A stretch of DNA of 50,852 nt from Solirubrobacter phytolaccae. Its GTDB lineage: Bacteria > Actinomycetota > Thermoleophilia > Solirubrobacterales > Solirubrobacteraceae. The stretch is from positions 1-50,852 of the forward strand of contig NZ_JAPDDP010000054.1 in NCBI RefSeq assembly GCF_027587195.1, read 5' to 3'. Positions 42,607-50,852 of the stretch are shown in pieces (position 1 is the first letter of the stretch; each line of letters starts with the position of its first letter). The position numbers and the translations under genes are program-made. The notes beneath the pieces were generated by a model. It was not told the DNA's origin and searched no databases. It saw only the letters and a program-made list of their open reading frames with translations.

Positions 42607-43010
42607 ATCGCGGGGACGATCGCGACGTCGACGAGCCGCGCGCAGGTCGCGCGTGCGCGGGCCGGCGCGAGCATCAGCTCGTCCAGCACACCGCGGAGCG
42701 TGCGGGCCGCGAGCGTGGGGGAGAGCCGCGCCGGGCGGACCGACACCGCGCACACCATGCGGACGTACGCCGTGCCGCGCTGGTGCGCGACGGGCTCGAC
42801 CGCGAATGAGTCAAGGTGGTAGCCCTCGGTGTCCAGGCTCGCGTGCTCGTGGCGGTGCTCGAGGTCGCCGAGCAGCTCGGCGGCCCAGTCGGTGTCCCGC
42901 CGTTGCGCGCACAGGCAGTCGACCGCCCATACGCCGACGACCTCCGCGCGCCGTACCAGGCGATCCTGCAGTTCCGTGGCGGGGCGTGAGGGTGTTGCGG
43001 TCGCGGCCAT
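42603..43010 (-). CDS. unknown protein, 135 residues
   Basis: A soluble protein whose N-terminal half is helical (TELQDRLVRRAEVVGVWAVDCLCAQRRDTDWAAELLGDLEHRHEHA) and C-terminal half alternates strand and helix (VRMVCAVSVRPARLSPTLAARTLRGVLDELMLAPARARA). Two cysteines in CLC and one near the end are the only possible ligand residues. AGGAGA lies 7 nt before the ATG. I do not recognise the family; no operon partner. Confidence 0.65.
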   Translation of the reverse strand: MAATATPSRPATELQDRLVRRAEVVGVWAVDCLCAQRRDTDWAAELLGDLEHRHEHASLDTEGYHLDSFAVEPVAHQRGTAYVRMVCAVSVRPARLSPTLAARTLRGVLDELMLAPARARATCARLVDVAIVPAI

Positions 43011-43067
43011 GGGCTCTCTCCTGAAACCAGACTCTCCGCCAGCCGCTCTTCCCGTCTGTCAGGCGGT

Positions 43068-43580
43068 TTACACGTTAAGTCGGTACAGCACGTGGTCGCC
43101 GAAGTGCTTGTACGGGGCGGTCTTCTCGTAACGGAACCCGAGCTTCTCCATGACGCGCCGCGATGCACCGTTCTCCGGGAGCGTGAACGCGACGATGTCC
43201 TCGAGCCGCAGGTGTTCGGCTGCGACCTGGATCGAGAGGTTCCCGAGCTCGGTCGCGAAGCCCTCGCCCCAGCGGTCCGGCGCGGTCGTCCAGCCCACCT
43301 CGACCTCGGGCCGCCCGTCGAACTCGGTGCGCCGCACACCCCCGCGCGCGAGCGGCTGGCCGGTGGCGGTCTCGAAGAACATCCACGAGCTGAAGCCATC
43401 CCGCGCCCACTCGCGCTCGTTGCCGGCGAGCATCTGCGCGACCACCTCGCGGCTCATCACACCGCCCATCGTCGCGCCGACGCGTGGGTCCCCGAAGATC
43501 GGCGCGAGCGCGTCCAGATGCCGAGCACCGGCGGCCTCGCCGCGCATCCGCGCTGTGGTGACGACCTCGGGCGCACGCAC
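43068..43580 (-). CDS. GNAT-family N-acetyltransferase
   Basis: A 170-residue acetyltransferase of the RimJ/RimL-like type. The acetyl-CoA region is WGEGFATELGNLSIQVAAEHLRLEDIVAFTLPENGASRRVMEKLGFRYE (about residues 95-150), with the usual final strand HVLYRL. The beta-1 strand VVTTARMRGEAAG needs a start upstream of the ATG inside it, so GTG 43580 is used; no ribosome-binding site is clear and the exact start is uncertain. Acetylates an unknown amine. It is divergent from the gene at 43617 with 36 bp between. Confidence 0.88.
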   Translation of the reverse strand: MRAPEVVTTARMRGEAAGARHLDALAPIFGDPRVGATMGGVMSREVVAQMLAGNEREWARDGFSSWMFFETATGQPLARGGVRRTEFDGRPEVEVGWTTAPDRWGEGFATELGNLSIQVAAEHLRLEDIVAFTLPENGASRRVMEKLGFRYEKTAPYKHFGDHVLYRLNV

Positions 43581-43604
43581 TGGACGCAGTGTGACGCGAG
43601 CGGA

Positions 43605-43616
43605 TAGCGTCGCTTG
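43605..43616 (+). promoter_or_regulatory. -10-like box of the gene at 43617
   Basis: TAGCGT (43605-43610) is 6 nt before GTG 43617. This spacing favours GTG 43617 over TTG 43614 and suggests a leaderless mRNA. Confidence 0.5.
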
Positions 43617-45074
43617 GTGCGCAACCTGATTCGGGCCCTTCGCGGCAAGCCGGTCGAGCTCTCGCCCAAGCAGCAGGAGAAGCTGGCGAAGGCGCAGGCG
43701 CGCGCCGACGCGCAGATCGCCGCGGCCGAGGCGGCGGGCCGCAAGGCGCAGGAGGAGTACGCGGCGTTCGCGGCCGCGCAGGGCCTGCCGGCGCAGAACG
43801 TGACCGCGCCGACCAGCCTGCGCGACGTCGTCGAGCGCGCCAAGGACGCGTTCGGTGAGCTGTTCGACGACCGGCGCGACGTGATCGATCCGGGGCCCGG
43901 GGCGGACTTCAACCGCCCGCCCGCGGAGCTCGAGGACCCGTCCGAGCGAGCGCAGGTGGTCATGCGCGAGCACGCCGCGCGCGACGGCGCCCGCGCGCCG
44001 TACACCGCTGATCGCCTCCCGGCGGTCGCGTTCACGTGCGTCGCCGCGACGGGCAGCACGCAGCTCCAGGCGATCGCCGACGCGCTCACGCAGGCCAACC
44101 CGGCCGGGGTCTACGGCGTCTATCGCGTGCCCGACCGCTTCGACCACAAGCGCCTGAAGGAACGTGACGCGTACGTCGAATGGGAGATCGTCCACACGCC
44201 CGGCGCGCTGACCCAGGCGCCGACGACCGTCGCCACCAGCGCGCTGAGCCGCGCCGCGCACCTCGTCCAGCGCTCGCCGGGCGACCCGTCCGTGCTCGAC
44301 GAGGACGTGATGGGCGCCGCGCTCTCCGGCCGCCCGCCCGACGACTGCTTCGGCCTCACGCGCTTCCTCACCCTGCGCGGCACCGACACCGAGGGCCAGG
44401 TGAGCTGGGACGCGCACATCGAGGGCGTGCTGGCGATCACGCGCACCGGCCTCAGCGACGCGTTCGTCGAGGCCGCCCCGCACGCGACGCTCGCCCCGAG
44501 CCCGTTCCACCTCGAGATCCTCGACTGGGAGTCGGTGGCCGCGTGGGTCGCGCCGTGGCGCTGGGGCCCGCCGCGCACGCCCTCGCCGCTCCCGCATCTG
44601 CCGAGCAGCCCGCAGGAGCTGCTGACCGCGTACCTCGAGGTCGTCGGCGTGCACAGCGCCGACTGCTACGGCGTCCAGATCACGCGCGGTCGCGAGGGCG
44701 ACGTCGCCGACCTCTCGCTCGCGAGCATCCGCAAGAACTTCCGGCGCCCCGAGCTGCCGTGCGCGGACGGCGAGCGGCGCGTGCGCTTCCAGACGGCCGA
44801 GCAGGTCGTGCTCGCCTACCGCGACCGGCCCGAGTACGCGGCCGGTCGCGAGCGCTGGGCGGCCTACCAGCGTGACGTGCTGCGCGCCCGGCTCGACCAC
44901 CTGACGGGCGTGCGGCCGCCGATCGTCGTCGACGACCACCCGCGACAGTCGTTCGCCGCGGAAGTCCTCGACTTCGTCAACCCGCTCGACGCCTTCAGCA
45001 CGTTCCCGCAGCTCTTCAACCGCAACCAGCGGCCGAGCCTCGGCCCGTACTGCGGCGAGCTGCCCGAGACCTAA
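43617..45074 (+). CDS. unknown protein, 485 residues
   Basis: A soluble protein. Residues about 15-52 are a charged Ala-rich helix (SPKQQEKLAKAQARADAQIAAAEAAGRKAQEEYAAFAA), probably coiled coil. The rest alternates strands and helices, with tryptophan-rich EILDWESVAAWVAPWRWGPPRTPSPLPHLPSSP near residue 300 and SADCYGVQITRGREGDVADLSL near 350. No signal peptide, span or known catalytic motif. I do not recognise the family. Its stop overlaps the convergent propeller-like gene by 4 bp. Confidence 0.72.
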   Translation: MRNLIRALRGKPVELSPKQQEKLAKAQARADAQIAAAEAAGRKAQEEYAAFAAAQGLPAQNVTAPTSLRDVVERAKDAFGELFDDRRDVIDPGPGADFNRPPAELEDPSERAQVVMREHAARDGARAPYTADRLPAVAFTCVAATGSTQLQAIADALTQANPAGVYGVYRVPDRFDHKRLKERDAYVEWEIVHTPGALTQAPTTVATSALSRAAHLVQRSPGDPSVLDEDVMGAALSGRPPDDCFGLTRFLTLRGTDTEGQVSWDAHIEGVLAITRTGLSDAFVEAAPHATLAPSPFHLEILDWESVAAWVAPWRWGPPRTPSPLPHLPSSPQELLTAYLEVVGVHSADCYGVQITRGREGDVADLSLASIRKNFRRPELPCADGERRVRFQTAEQVVLAYRDRPEYAAGRERWAAYQRDVLRARLDHLTGVRPPIVVDDHPRQSFAAEVLDFVNPLDAFSTFPQLFNRNQRPSLGPYCGELPET

Positions 45075-47017
45075 CGCACTCCGACGACGGTCCGGCCCTG
45101 GCCGACGATGAAGCCGACCGTCCGCACGGTCACGAACTTCGCGTCGGCGCCGGCGCGCAGCGTCACGCTGAAGCGGCGCCGCTTGTTGACCTCCACGGTC
45201 CGCAGCGCCAGCGGCGCTTCGCCCCTGGCGCGCGTCTTTGTGGCGGTGACGAAGATCGGCTCCTCGGCTTCGTGAACCGTCCCCTTGAGCCGCCAGGTGA
45301 CCCGGATCGCGTCGCCGCGCCGCACCGCGCGCACGTCCTGGACCTCCGCGATCGGCAGCTCGCCCCGACGGGCGTAGCGCACGCTGGTGGTGCGGACCCG
45401 GGCGCTCTTGGCCTCAGGCCCGCGATAGAGGACGGTCATCGGCACCGGCCGGAGCTGCCGGCGGGCGAGCACGGCCGCCTGCGGGAACTTCAGCACGCGC
45501 CGCCCGGCGCGCTCGAGCGTGAGCTCCTCGTTGAAGTCCGTCGCGAGCTCGCCGAGCGTCGCCCGCACGACGCACGGGCCGCCGCAGGACACGGGAATTC
45601 GCAAGGGCTCCTTCGGCCCGAGCCGCCGCGACAGCGGCGCCCCGACCGTGACGCGCGGAGGCGCCGGATCACGCCGCTCGACGACGCCTTCGGCCGCGAG
45701 GTGGAGCGAGGTGACGTTGGAACCGTCCTCGTTGGGCTCGGTCCAGGCGAGCGCGGCGGTGCCGTCGGTGAGCGTCGCGGCGAAGACCTGACCGGCTCCG
45801 TTGATCACGGGTGCGCTGGGCTGGAGCGTCGCCGGGCCGCCGGCGAGCGGCGTGGAGACCAGCGCCGGCGTGGCCAGCGCGCTCTGCCACGCGAGCGCGG
45901 CACGGCCGCCGGCGGTGAGCTGCAGTCGCCCGGGCGCTTCGTTGAAGAGGAACGGCTCGACGCCGAACAACGCCGACACGAACGCGGGCGTGTACAGGAA
46001 CGGGTCGTTGCCGGGCGGGAAGAGGCCGTTGCCCTGCGCACTCGACGACGCCCAGGGAGCGCCGGCGGCGGGTCGCGCCACGAACTGCACGGTCCCGCGC
46101 AGGTACCCCGTCCAGGCCACCGACGCCTCGCCGCTCGGCCCGATCGCGACTGCCGGTCCGACGCCGATCGGGTCGGACGCCTCACCGATCGCGGCGGGCG
46201 GCCCGAACGCGCCGCCCGGCGGACGTTCCGCGACCTGGATGGATCTGCCGTCGTGGGCGACGACGAGCGCACGGCCGTCGGGCGCGACGGCGAGGAGCGG
46301 CTTGGCCGCCGCGCTCGCGGTCGCGACCTGGGAGGGTGCGCCGAACGGCACGCCCGGCGCGGCGGTGGCGACGGAGACAGGCGCCGTGCGCCGCGCCCCG
46401 TCGCCCTCGATGCGCGTCGTGAGCACCAGCGCCTCGCCGGTCGTCGCTGCGAGCGCGCCGCTCACGTGCTCGAGCCGCGGCGCTTGCGCGCCGATCGTCT
46501 CGGGCGCCGCGAACGGCGCGCCCGGCGTACGCCGCAGGGCGCGGAAGCGGTACCCGTTGGCCTTCCCGCCGACGATCGTGTCCTCGCGCCAGGTGATCAG
46601 CACGTCGCCGCGGTCGGACACCGCCGCGCCGATGCCGCTGATCCCCCAGTCCTTCTCGGCCGGCAGCGGCACCGGCGCGCTCCAGGCGCCGCCGGGGTCG
46701 CGGACGGACACGCTGTGGTTGTCCAGGGTGTCGCGCCCGACGATCACGCCCGCGCCGCTCGCCCGGGTGGCGACGGCCTCGCAGTCGAACCACTCGTTGC
46801 TGAGCTTGACCGTGCCGATCGGCTTCAGTCCCTCGCGTGTCGCCTGGAGGAACCGCACGCCGGTCCGCACCGAGGCGGAGAGCTCGCCGGGAGTGCCGGT
46901 CGCGCCGAGGCAGCCCTCGTCGTCGACGACCTTGACCGGCTCCACCTGGCCGAGCGCGGCCGAGGCCGTCGCGGGCGCGGCGGCCAGGAACGCGAACACG
47001 AGCAGCGCGGTGCGCAT
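45071..47017 (-). CDS. secreted beta-propeller-like protein, second tandem paralog
   Basis: A 648-residue precursor with a signal peptide (1-20, MRTALLVFAFLAAAPATASA). Residues about 30-440 repeat blades of the type DRGDVLITW, APDGRALVVAHDGR, VAERPPGGAFGPPAAIGEASD, GEASVAWTGYL, which suggests a beta-propeller. Residues about 470-648 are Ig-like beta sandwiches (VGAPLSRRLGPKEPLRIPVSCGGPCVVRA, with a CxxxC disulfide, then DVRAVRRGDAIRVTWRLKG). The ATG overlaps the end of the upstream paralog (TGATG). A conventional gene caller may miss this start because the frame is open upstream. Confidence 0.85.
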   Translation of the reverse strand: MRTALLVFAFLAAAPATASAALGQVEPVKVVDDEGCLGATGTPGELSASVRTGVRFLQATREGLKPIGTVKLSNEWFDCEAVATRASGAGVIVGRDTLDNHSVSVRDPGGAWSAPVPLPAEKDWGISGIGAAVSDRGDVLITWREDTIVGGKANGYRFRALRRTPGAPFAAPETIGAQAPRLEHVSGALAATTGEALVLTTRIEGDGARRTAPVSVATAAPGVPFGAPSQVATASAAAKPLLAVAPDGRALVVAHDGRSIQVAERPPGGAFGPPAAIGEASDPIGVGPAVAIGPSGEASVAWTGYLRGTVQFVARPAAGAPWASSSAQGNGLFPPGNDPFLYTPAFVSALFGVEPFLFNEAPGRLQLTAGGRAALAWQSALATPALVSTPLAGGPATLQPSAPVINGAGQVFAATLTDGTAALAWTEPNEDGSNVTSLHLAAEGVVERRDPAPPRVTVGAPLSRRLGPKEPLRIPVSCGGPCVVRATLGELATDFNEELTLERAGRRVLKFPQAAVLARRQLRPVPMTVLYRGPEAKSARVRTTSVRYARRGELPIAEVQDVRAVRRGDAIRVTWRLKGTVHEAEEPIFVTATKTRARGEAPLALRTVEVNKRRRFSVTLRAGADAKFVTVRTVGFIVGQGRTVVGVR

Positions 47018-48979
47018 CAGCGGACCTTGACGGTCTCGCGTAGCGGCAGACCGACCTCCGGGAGCGAGCGGAGCGTCACGTAGCTCAGGCCCTTGGCGTC
47101 GTCCAGCGTCACGGTGAACGACTTCGTGCGCTTCTCCGCGAACTCCAGCCGGCCGGTGGACGGGTTGCCATGGTCGTTGCGCTTGGTGCTGGCGGACACG
47201 ACGAACACCGCGAATCGCGGCGGGTTCGTGATGCGCCAGCTGACCCGGATCGAGTCGCCCTTGCGGACGGCCTTCAGGCCCACCATGCGCGGCTCCGGCC
47301 TGGGCGAGCGCGTGACGCGCACGGTGAACGTCTCGGTCTTGGTCTCGAGGCCGCCCGTCGCGCCGTAGCGGACGCGCACGCGCACCTGCTTGGCGCCCCG
47401 GGGCACGGAGCGGCGTCAGGCCCGCGTCGATGCTGAGCTCGCTCTCGCCGGAGCGGTAGAGGACCATCACGCCTTCGCTGGCGATGCTGCCCAGGACTTC
47501 CGCGCGGACCGTGCACGCCGCGCTGCAGCTGACCGGCAGGCGCAGGGAGTCGTCGTGGTCGAGCACGCGCCGGGTCGGCGCGCCGAAGCGCACGCGCGGG
47601 GTCGGGCCGGGCGCGGGCCGCGTGGCGCTCTCCGCCGCGAGGTGCAGCGTGAGCCGGCTCTCGTTCACGTTGCTGACCCAGGTGAGCGCGGGGGAGCCGT
47701 CGGCGAGCACGAGCGGCTGCGCGAGCGTCGGGACGTCCAGCTCACCGCCGGCCCCGGCGGTGGCCGGCGCCGCGCCCGTCAGCGGGACGGTGGCCAGGCG
47801 CGCGACCGAGCGCTCAGCCCCACTGGCCTCGTTGGCGAAGCCCAGCAGCGCGCGACCGTCCGCGGTGAGGATCAGCGAGCTGTCGGACATCACGCCCGGC
47901 GTCAAGAAGCTGAGCCCGCCGCCGGCGATCTCGAGGAACGCGGGTGAGAACCAGAACGGGTCGAAGCCCTTCGGGAGCCGCTCGGCCTTGGCGACGGTCA
48001 CCGGCGGCCGGAACCCGCCCAGGCCCGGTCGCGTCGCGATCCGGACCTCGCCGAAGCCGCCGGCCCACGCGATCGCGGCGGCGCCGCTGTCGTGCAGGCG
48101 CGCGATCGCGGTCCCTCCGGACGGGTCGGTGATGCCGGCCAGCTTGACGGGCGCGCCGAAGGCCCCGCCAGGGGCACGCTCGGCGAACATCACGGCGCTG
48201 CCGGTGGTGAAGGCGAGCAGCGCGCGGCCGTCGGCGGCGACCGACAGGCTCGTGAACGCGCTGCGGTCCAGGGTGGTGACGACCGTGGGCGCGCCGACGG
48301 TGCCGTCCGGCGCGACGATCGCCGTGCTCGCCGTGGCGGTGACCGGGCCCTTCGCGGAGGCGTCGAGGGCGGTCCACGACAGGATGCCCTCGCCGGCGTT
48401 GCTGACCGCGACGTCGAGCGTCCGCGAGAAGGAGAAGCCCGACAGCGTCTGAACCACCTTGGCGGGCCCGAAGCCCTGCCCGGGCGCCCGTTGCGCGACG
48501 CGGATCCGCGTACCGGGCTCGGGGCTCATCCGCTCCTCGACCCAGGCGACGATGACGTCGCCGCGGTCGGACACGGCGGCGGTCACGGTCTGCGGAGTCC
48601 ACCCTTCACGGGCGGCGACGGTGAGCGGCGCGCTCCACGCGCCGCCGGGGTCACGCACGACGGCGACCACGCTGTCGCCATTGAACTGCGTGCCGGCGAT
48701 CACGCCCGCGCCCGACGGGCGCGCCTCGATCGTGCTGCAGTCGAAGCCCTCACCCGCCTTGACCTCGCCGGCAGCGACGAAGCCCGTCCGCGTCGCCTGC
48801 AGGAAGCGGGCGCCGGACTTGCTGCCGATCGCCACCTCCCCGGGCAGGCCCGTGGCGTTGAGGCAGCTCGGCTCGCCGACGAAGTCGTAGGCGGGAGCTT
48901 CCGTGAACGACGCCTCGGCGCTCGCGGGCACGAGCAGCAGAGCGGCGGAGATGAGCAGGGAGAGGCGACGTCGGTCCAT
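47017..48979 (-). CDS. secreted beta-propeller-like protein, first paralog, with apparent frameshift
   Basis: The same architecture as the gene downstream: signal peptide (1-23), propeller-like repeats (DRGDVIVAWVEER, AADGRALLAFTTG, FAERAPGGAFGAPVKLAGI) and a C-terminal Ig-like part. Near 47386-47410 the matching frame changes: LSIDAGLTPLR is followed in another frame by PRGAKQVRVRVRYGATGGLETKTETFTVRV and the paralog-like AVRKGDSIRVSWRI, ending at TGA 47017-47019. Removing one base in or next to the CCCCGGGG run gives an uninterrupted 653-residue protein. Either a sequencing error, a recent mutation or a programmed shift. Uncorrected, the frame runs on into the next gene as one 1302-codon reading frame. 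Confidence 0.75.
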
Positions 48980-49030
48980 GACGGCGCGGAGCTTAGATGA
49001 GAAATCCCTTAGCGCGGGTGGAACATCCGC

Positions 49031-49339
49031 TTATGAGTCGGCGCTCAGGAAGCGGATCGTCTCCGCCTGCACCGGATCCATCCACAGCTCCCACCGACCC
49101 GACGCCGACTGGCGCTCGTCGTGGAAGTGGTACGGGCGACGCCCGCCGAAATCCCGGGTGCGGACCGTGAACACGCCGCCGAGCACGGAGGCGATCCGCC
49201 GCCGCGGCCAGCCCATCGCGTCCTCGATCTGCGGGAACGGCCGCGGCTGGTCGGGCGTGCGCGCGAGCTCCTGCAGCAGCGCGCGCATCAGGTCGCTGCA
49301 GCGGTCGTGGAAGGCCGCGATCTCGCCCGGCTCGTCCAT
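49031..49339 (-). CDS. unknown small protein (DUF6416-like)
   Basis: A 102-residue soluble protein with LARTPDQPRPFPQIEDAMGWPRRRIASVLGGVFTV, a winged-helix-like segment, followed by RRPYHFHDERQSASGRWELWMDPVQAETI. The pattern resembles a small actinobacterial family of unknown function that I associate with DUF6416. ATG 49339 has GGAGG 7 nt upstream and is preferred over ATG 49366, which would overlap the upstream gene by 8 bp. Co-directional with the gene at 49359, so probably co-transcribed. Confidence 0.7.
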   Translation of the reverse strand: MDEPGEIAAFHDRCSDLMRALLQELARTPDQPRPFPQIEDAMGWPRRRIASVLGGVFTVRTRDFGGRRPYHFHDERQSASGRWELWMDPVQAETIRFLSADS

Positions 49340-49358
49340 GGCGTTGCCTCCGACGTGC

Positions 49359-49775
49359 TCACGCATCGTCGATCGGGCGGCCCAGGAAGGCCTCGATCGC
49401 GAGGAACGTCGCCTTGTGCGCGAGCGGCCCGAGGCGCAGCGCGGCGCCGTCGTCGGTGGTGCGGACGCTCACCGCGAGGTGCACCCGCTCGAGCCGCACG
49501 GCCTGCTGCTCGGCACGCGCCCTTCCCGTCTCGCCGTGGTAGTGCGCGTCGATCCCGAACCGCCCGCCCTCGACCGGCCAGATGCTCAGCTGATCCGGCG
49601 CCCAGGTCGGGCCGGTCTCGGCGGGGAGCGCCATGAACGGCACCAGGTCCTTGCGCGCGTCCCGCTCGCCGATGTTGCGCCGCGCGGACCACGCGCGGTC
49701 GTCCGCGTCGGGCCTGGGTGGCCGCGTCGGCACGATCTCCTTGCTGGGCTCTTCCTTGTCCTTGCGGCGGCGCAC
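49359..49775 (-). CDS. unknown protein, 138 residues
   Basis: A soluble protein with a charged N-terminus (RRRKDKEEPSKEIVPTRPPRPDADDRAWSARRN), a central part FMALPAETGPTWAPDQLSIWPVEGGRFGIDAHYHGE and a strand-helix end VRLERVHLAVSVRTTDDGAALRLGPLAHKATFLAIEAFLGRP. No recognised motif. GTG start. It lies 20 bp upstream of the smaller gene at 49339, so the two likely form an operon. Confidence 0.65.
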   Translation of the reverse strand: MRRRKDKEEPSKEIVPTRPPRPDADDRAWSARRNIGERDARKDLVPFMALPAETGPTWAPDQLSIWPVEGGRFGIDAHYHGETGRARAEQQAVRLERVHLAVSVRTTDDGAALRLGPLAHKATFLAIEAFLGRPIDDA

Positions 49776-49861
49776 GGTGACTCAATGATGGCGTGTGAGA
49801 GGCGAAACGCCGGACGGCGCGAATCGCGTGCCTGCACCTCCCGGCACGAAAGAAGGCCTCA

Positions 49862-50794
49862 ATGCACCTGGCGCACGCGCGTGAGCAGTACGTCCGCTGG
49901 CTCCTCGTCACCCGCGATCTCTCGCCGCACACCATCCGCGCCTACGACGGCGACCTCGCCGCGTTCGAGCGCTGCGTCGGCGGTCTGCGGCGGGTGGAGA
50001 CGATCGACCGCGACGTCCTCGTCGGCTTCATCGAGGACCAGCGCGCGACGGGGCTCTCGAGCACGTCGCTCCGACGCCGCGCCTGCGGCCTGCGCGGCTT
50101 CTGCGCCTGGCTGCTCGCCCGCGGACTACTGGCCACCGACCCCTGGACGGGCGTCACGGTGGCGGTGGGACGGTCGCGAAAGCTGCCCCGGCTCGTCGCC
50201 ACCTCCGACCTCGACCGCCTGCTGCGCTCCCTGCGCGAGGTCGCCGCGGTCGACGAGGCGGGGCTGCTGATCCGTCCCCACGACGCCACCACGCTGCTCG
50301 CCGTCGCGCTCATGCTCGCCACCGGCATGCGCGTCAACGAGGTCGTCGGCCTCCAGTGCACGGACATCGACCTGCCCGGCCGCACGCTGCGCATCGTCGG
50401 CAAGGGCCGCCGCGAACGCCAGGTCTTCCTCACCAACGACTGGATGCAGACGCTGGTCCGCGACTACCTCCGCACCCGCACCGCGCTCGGCGTCACGCAT
50501 GCACCCCTGCTCTTCAACCGCCGCCTCGAACCACTCTCACCGGCCGCGATGCGCGGCCGCCTCGCCGTCGCCGCCCGCGAAGCCGGCCTGCGCGCCCGCG
50601 TCACGCCCCACATGCTCCGCCACACCGCCGCCACCCAGCTGATCGAGGCGGGCGTGGACATCCGCTACATCCAGCGCCTCCTCGGCCACGCGAGCCTCTC
50701 GACGACCGAGATCTACACGCACGTCTCCGACCGCGCGCTGCGCGACGTGGTCTCGGCCGCGGACGTGCTGGGGAGAAGCCTGCAGCCGCGATAA
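49862..50794 (+). CDS. tyrosine recombinase, XerC/XerD type
   Basis: A 310-residue site-specific recombinase. The N-terminal core-binding (SAM-like) domain is residues 1-90 (YVRWLLVTRDLSPHTIRAYDGDLAAFERC). The catalytic domain has Arg157 (GMRVNEV), Lys181 (VGKGRRER), His250 and Arg253 (HMLRHTAA), His276 (LLGHASLSTT) and the nucleophile Tyr285 (IYTHV). Length fits XerC/D/H/A more than a phage integrase. No tRNA, excisionase or phage genes adjoin. A dif-like inverted repeat overlaps the stop codon, which may be its own target site. Confidence 0.92.
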   Translation: MHLAHAREQYVRWLLVTRDLSPHTIRAYDGDLAAFERCVGGLRRVETIDRDVLVGFIEDQRATGLSSTSLRRRACGLRGFCAWLLARGLLATDPWTGVTVAVGRSRKLPRLVATSDLDRLLRSLREVAAVDEAGLLIRPHDATTLLAVALMLATGMRVNEVVGLQCTDIDLPGRTLRIVGKGRRERQVFLTNDWMQTLVRDYLRTRTALGVTHAPLLFNRRLEPLSPAAMRGRLAVAAREAGLRARVTPHMLRHTAATQLIEAGVDIRYIQRLLGHASLSTTEIYTHVSDRALRDVVSAADVLGRSLQPR

Positions 50795-50809
50795 CTAGGA
50801 ATTATCGCG
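50787..50809. other. dif-like inverted repeat at the recombinase stop codon
   Basis: CGCGATAA (50787-50794) and TTATCGCG (50802-50809) are perfect arms around a 7-bp spacer (CTAGGAA), with ATAA and TTAT facing the spacer as in Xer/dif core sites. The left arm contains the TAA stop of the recombinase gene. A transcription terminator is the alternative; no T-run follows. Confidence 0.5.
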
Positions 50810-50852
50810 TGTCGGTCCTTGCGTCGCCCGCCGACTGCCGGCGCCTCCAGGC

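Noticed and set aside
45071-48979. One continuous 1302-residue protein
   Set aside because: The segment 47017-47390 in that frame is Arg/Pro-rich nonsense, while another frame there matches the C-terminus of the paralog, and a signal peptide restarts at 47017.
49862-50794. Integrase of a phage or integrative element
   Set aside because: No tRNA end, excisionase, relaxase or phage genes lie in the window, base composition does not change, and the protein has Xer length. The region right of 50852 is not visible.

Overview
The window is about 50.9 kb of very G+C-rich DNA, tightly packed with genes on both strands. It looks like a chromosomal segment of an actinobacterium, most probably of the Thermoleophilia/Solirubrobacterales type. 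The pointers are a three-gene B-type succinate dehydrogenase, many ECF sigma factors, large secreted proteins with beta-rich modules, GTG/TTG starts, and a -10-like TANNNT box 6-8 nt before many start codons, as expected for leaderless mRNAs. The lineage is inference. I saw no rRNA, tRNA, CRISPR array, insertion sequence or plasmid/phage block.

Layout. 1-99: a 17-bp tandem repeat. 100-7899: two ECF sigma factors (one coupled to a single-pass membrane protein), an MFS transporter, a secreted trypsin-like protease, a large secreted protein with an internal duplication, and two small paralogous membrane proteins. 7960-11622 (minus strand): sdhC-sdhA-sdhB plus a fourth, unrecognised coupled gene. 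11768-28090: a carbohydrate region. A secreted PIG-L-type deacetylase of about 1174 residues and a small secreted protein flank an operon of overlapping genes (DeoR regulator, GH4 glycosidase, PfkB kinase, CUT1 substrate-binding lipoprotein, two permeases, ATPase, RibD/DHFR-like protein). After a short housekeeping interval (nucleotidyltransferase, unknown, Lrp/AsnC regulator, LysE exporter) comes a secreted DUF1080 protein. It shares a C-terminal module with the deacetylase and carries an operator-like sequence similar to the one before the deoR gene. 28065-36834: AbiEi/DUF559 protein, M24 peptidase, hydroxyacid-oxoacid transhydrogenase, secreted Ig-like protein, DUF1697 protein, HTH/Clp-N protein, an ECF sigma factor fused to a zinc finger and membrane anchor, cupin and DHA2-type exporter. 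36891-39861: Cdd1-like HhH protein, small acidic membrane protein, histidine kinase, response regulator and a convergent PepSY protein. 39992-45074: SDR oxidoreductase, TetR regulator with a divergent membrane protein, alpha/beta hydrolase, GNAT and unknowns. 45071-48979: two tandem secreted propeller-like paralogs, the upstream one with an apparent frameshift. 49031-50794: two small unknowns and a tyrosine recombinase whose stop codon lies inside a dif-like inverted repeat.

How it fits together. The clearest functional unit is the carbohydrate region: secreted enzymes would release or modify a glycan, a CUT1 ABC transporter would import the product, and a kinase plus an NAD-dependent GH4 enzyme would process it, probably under the DeoR repressor. 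The main points for follow-up are the shared operator and C-terminal module of that region, the dif-like site at the recombinase gene, the palindromes in divergent promoters (36860 and 41400), and the frameshifted tandem paralog that makes two genes look like one 1302-codon gene.
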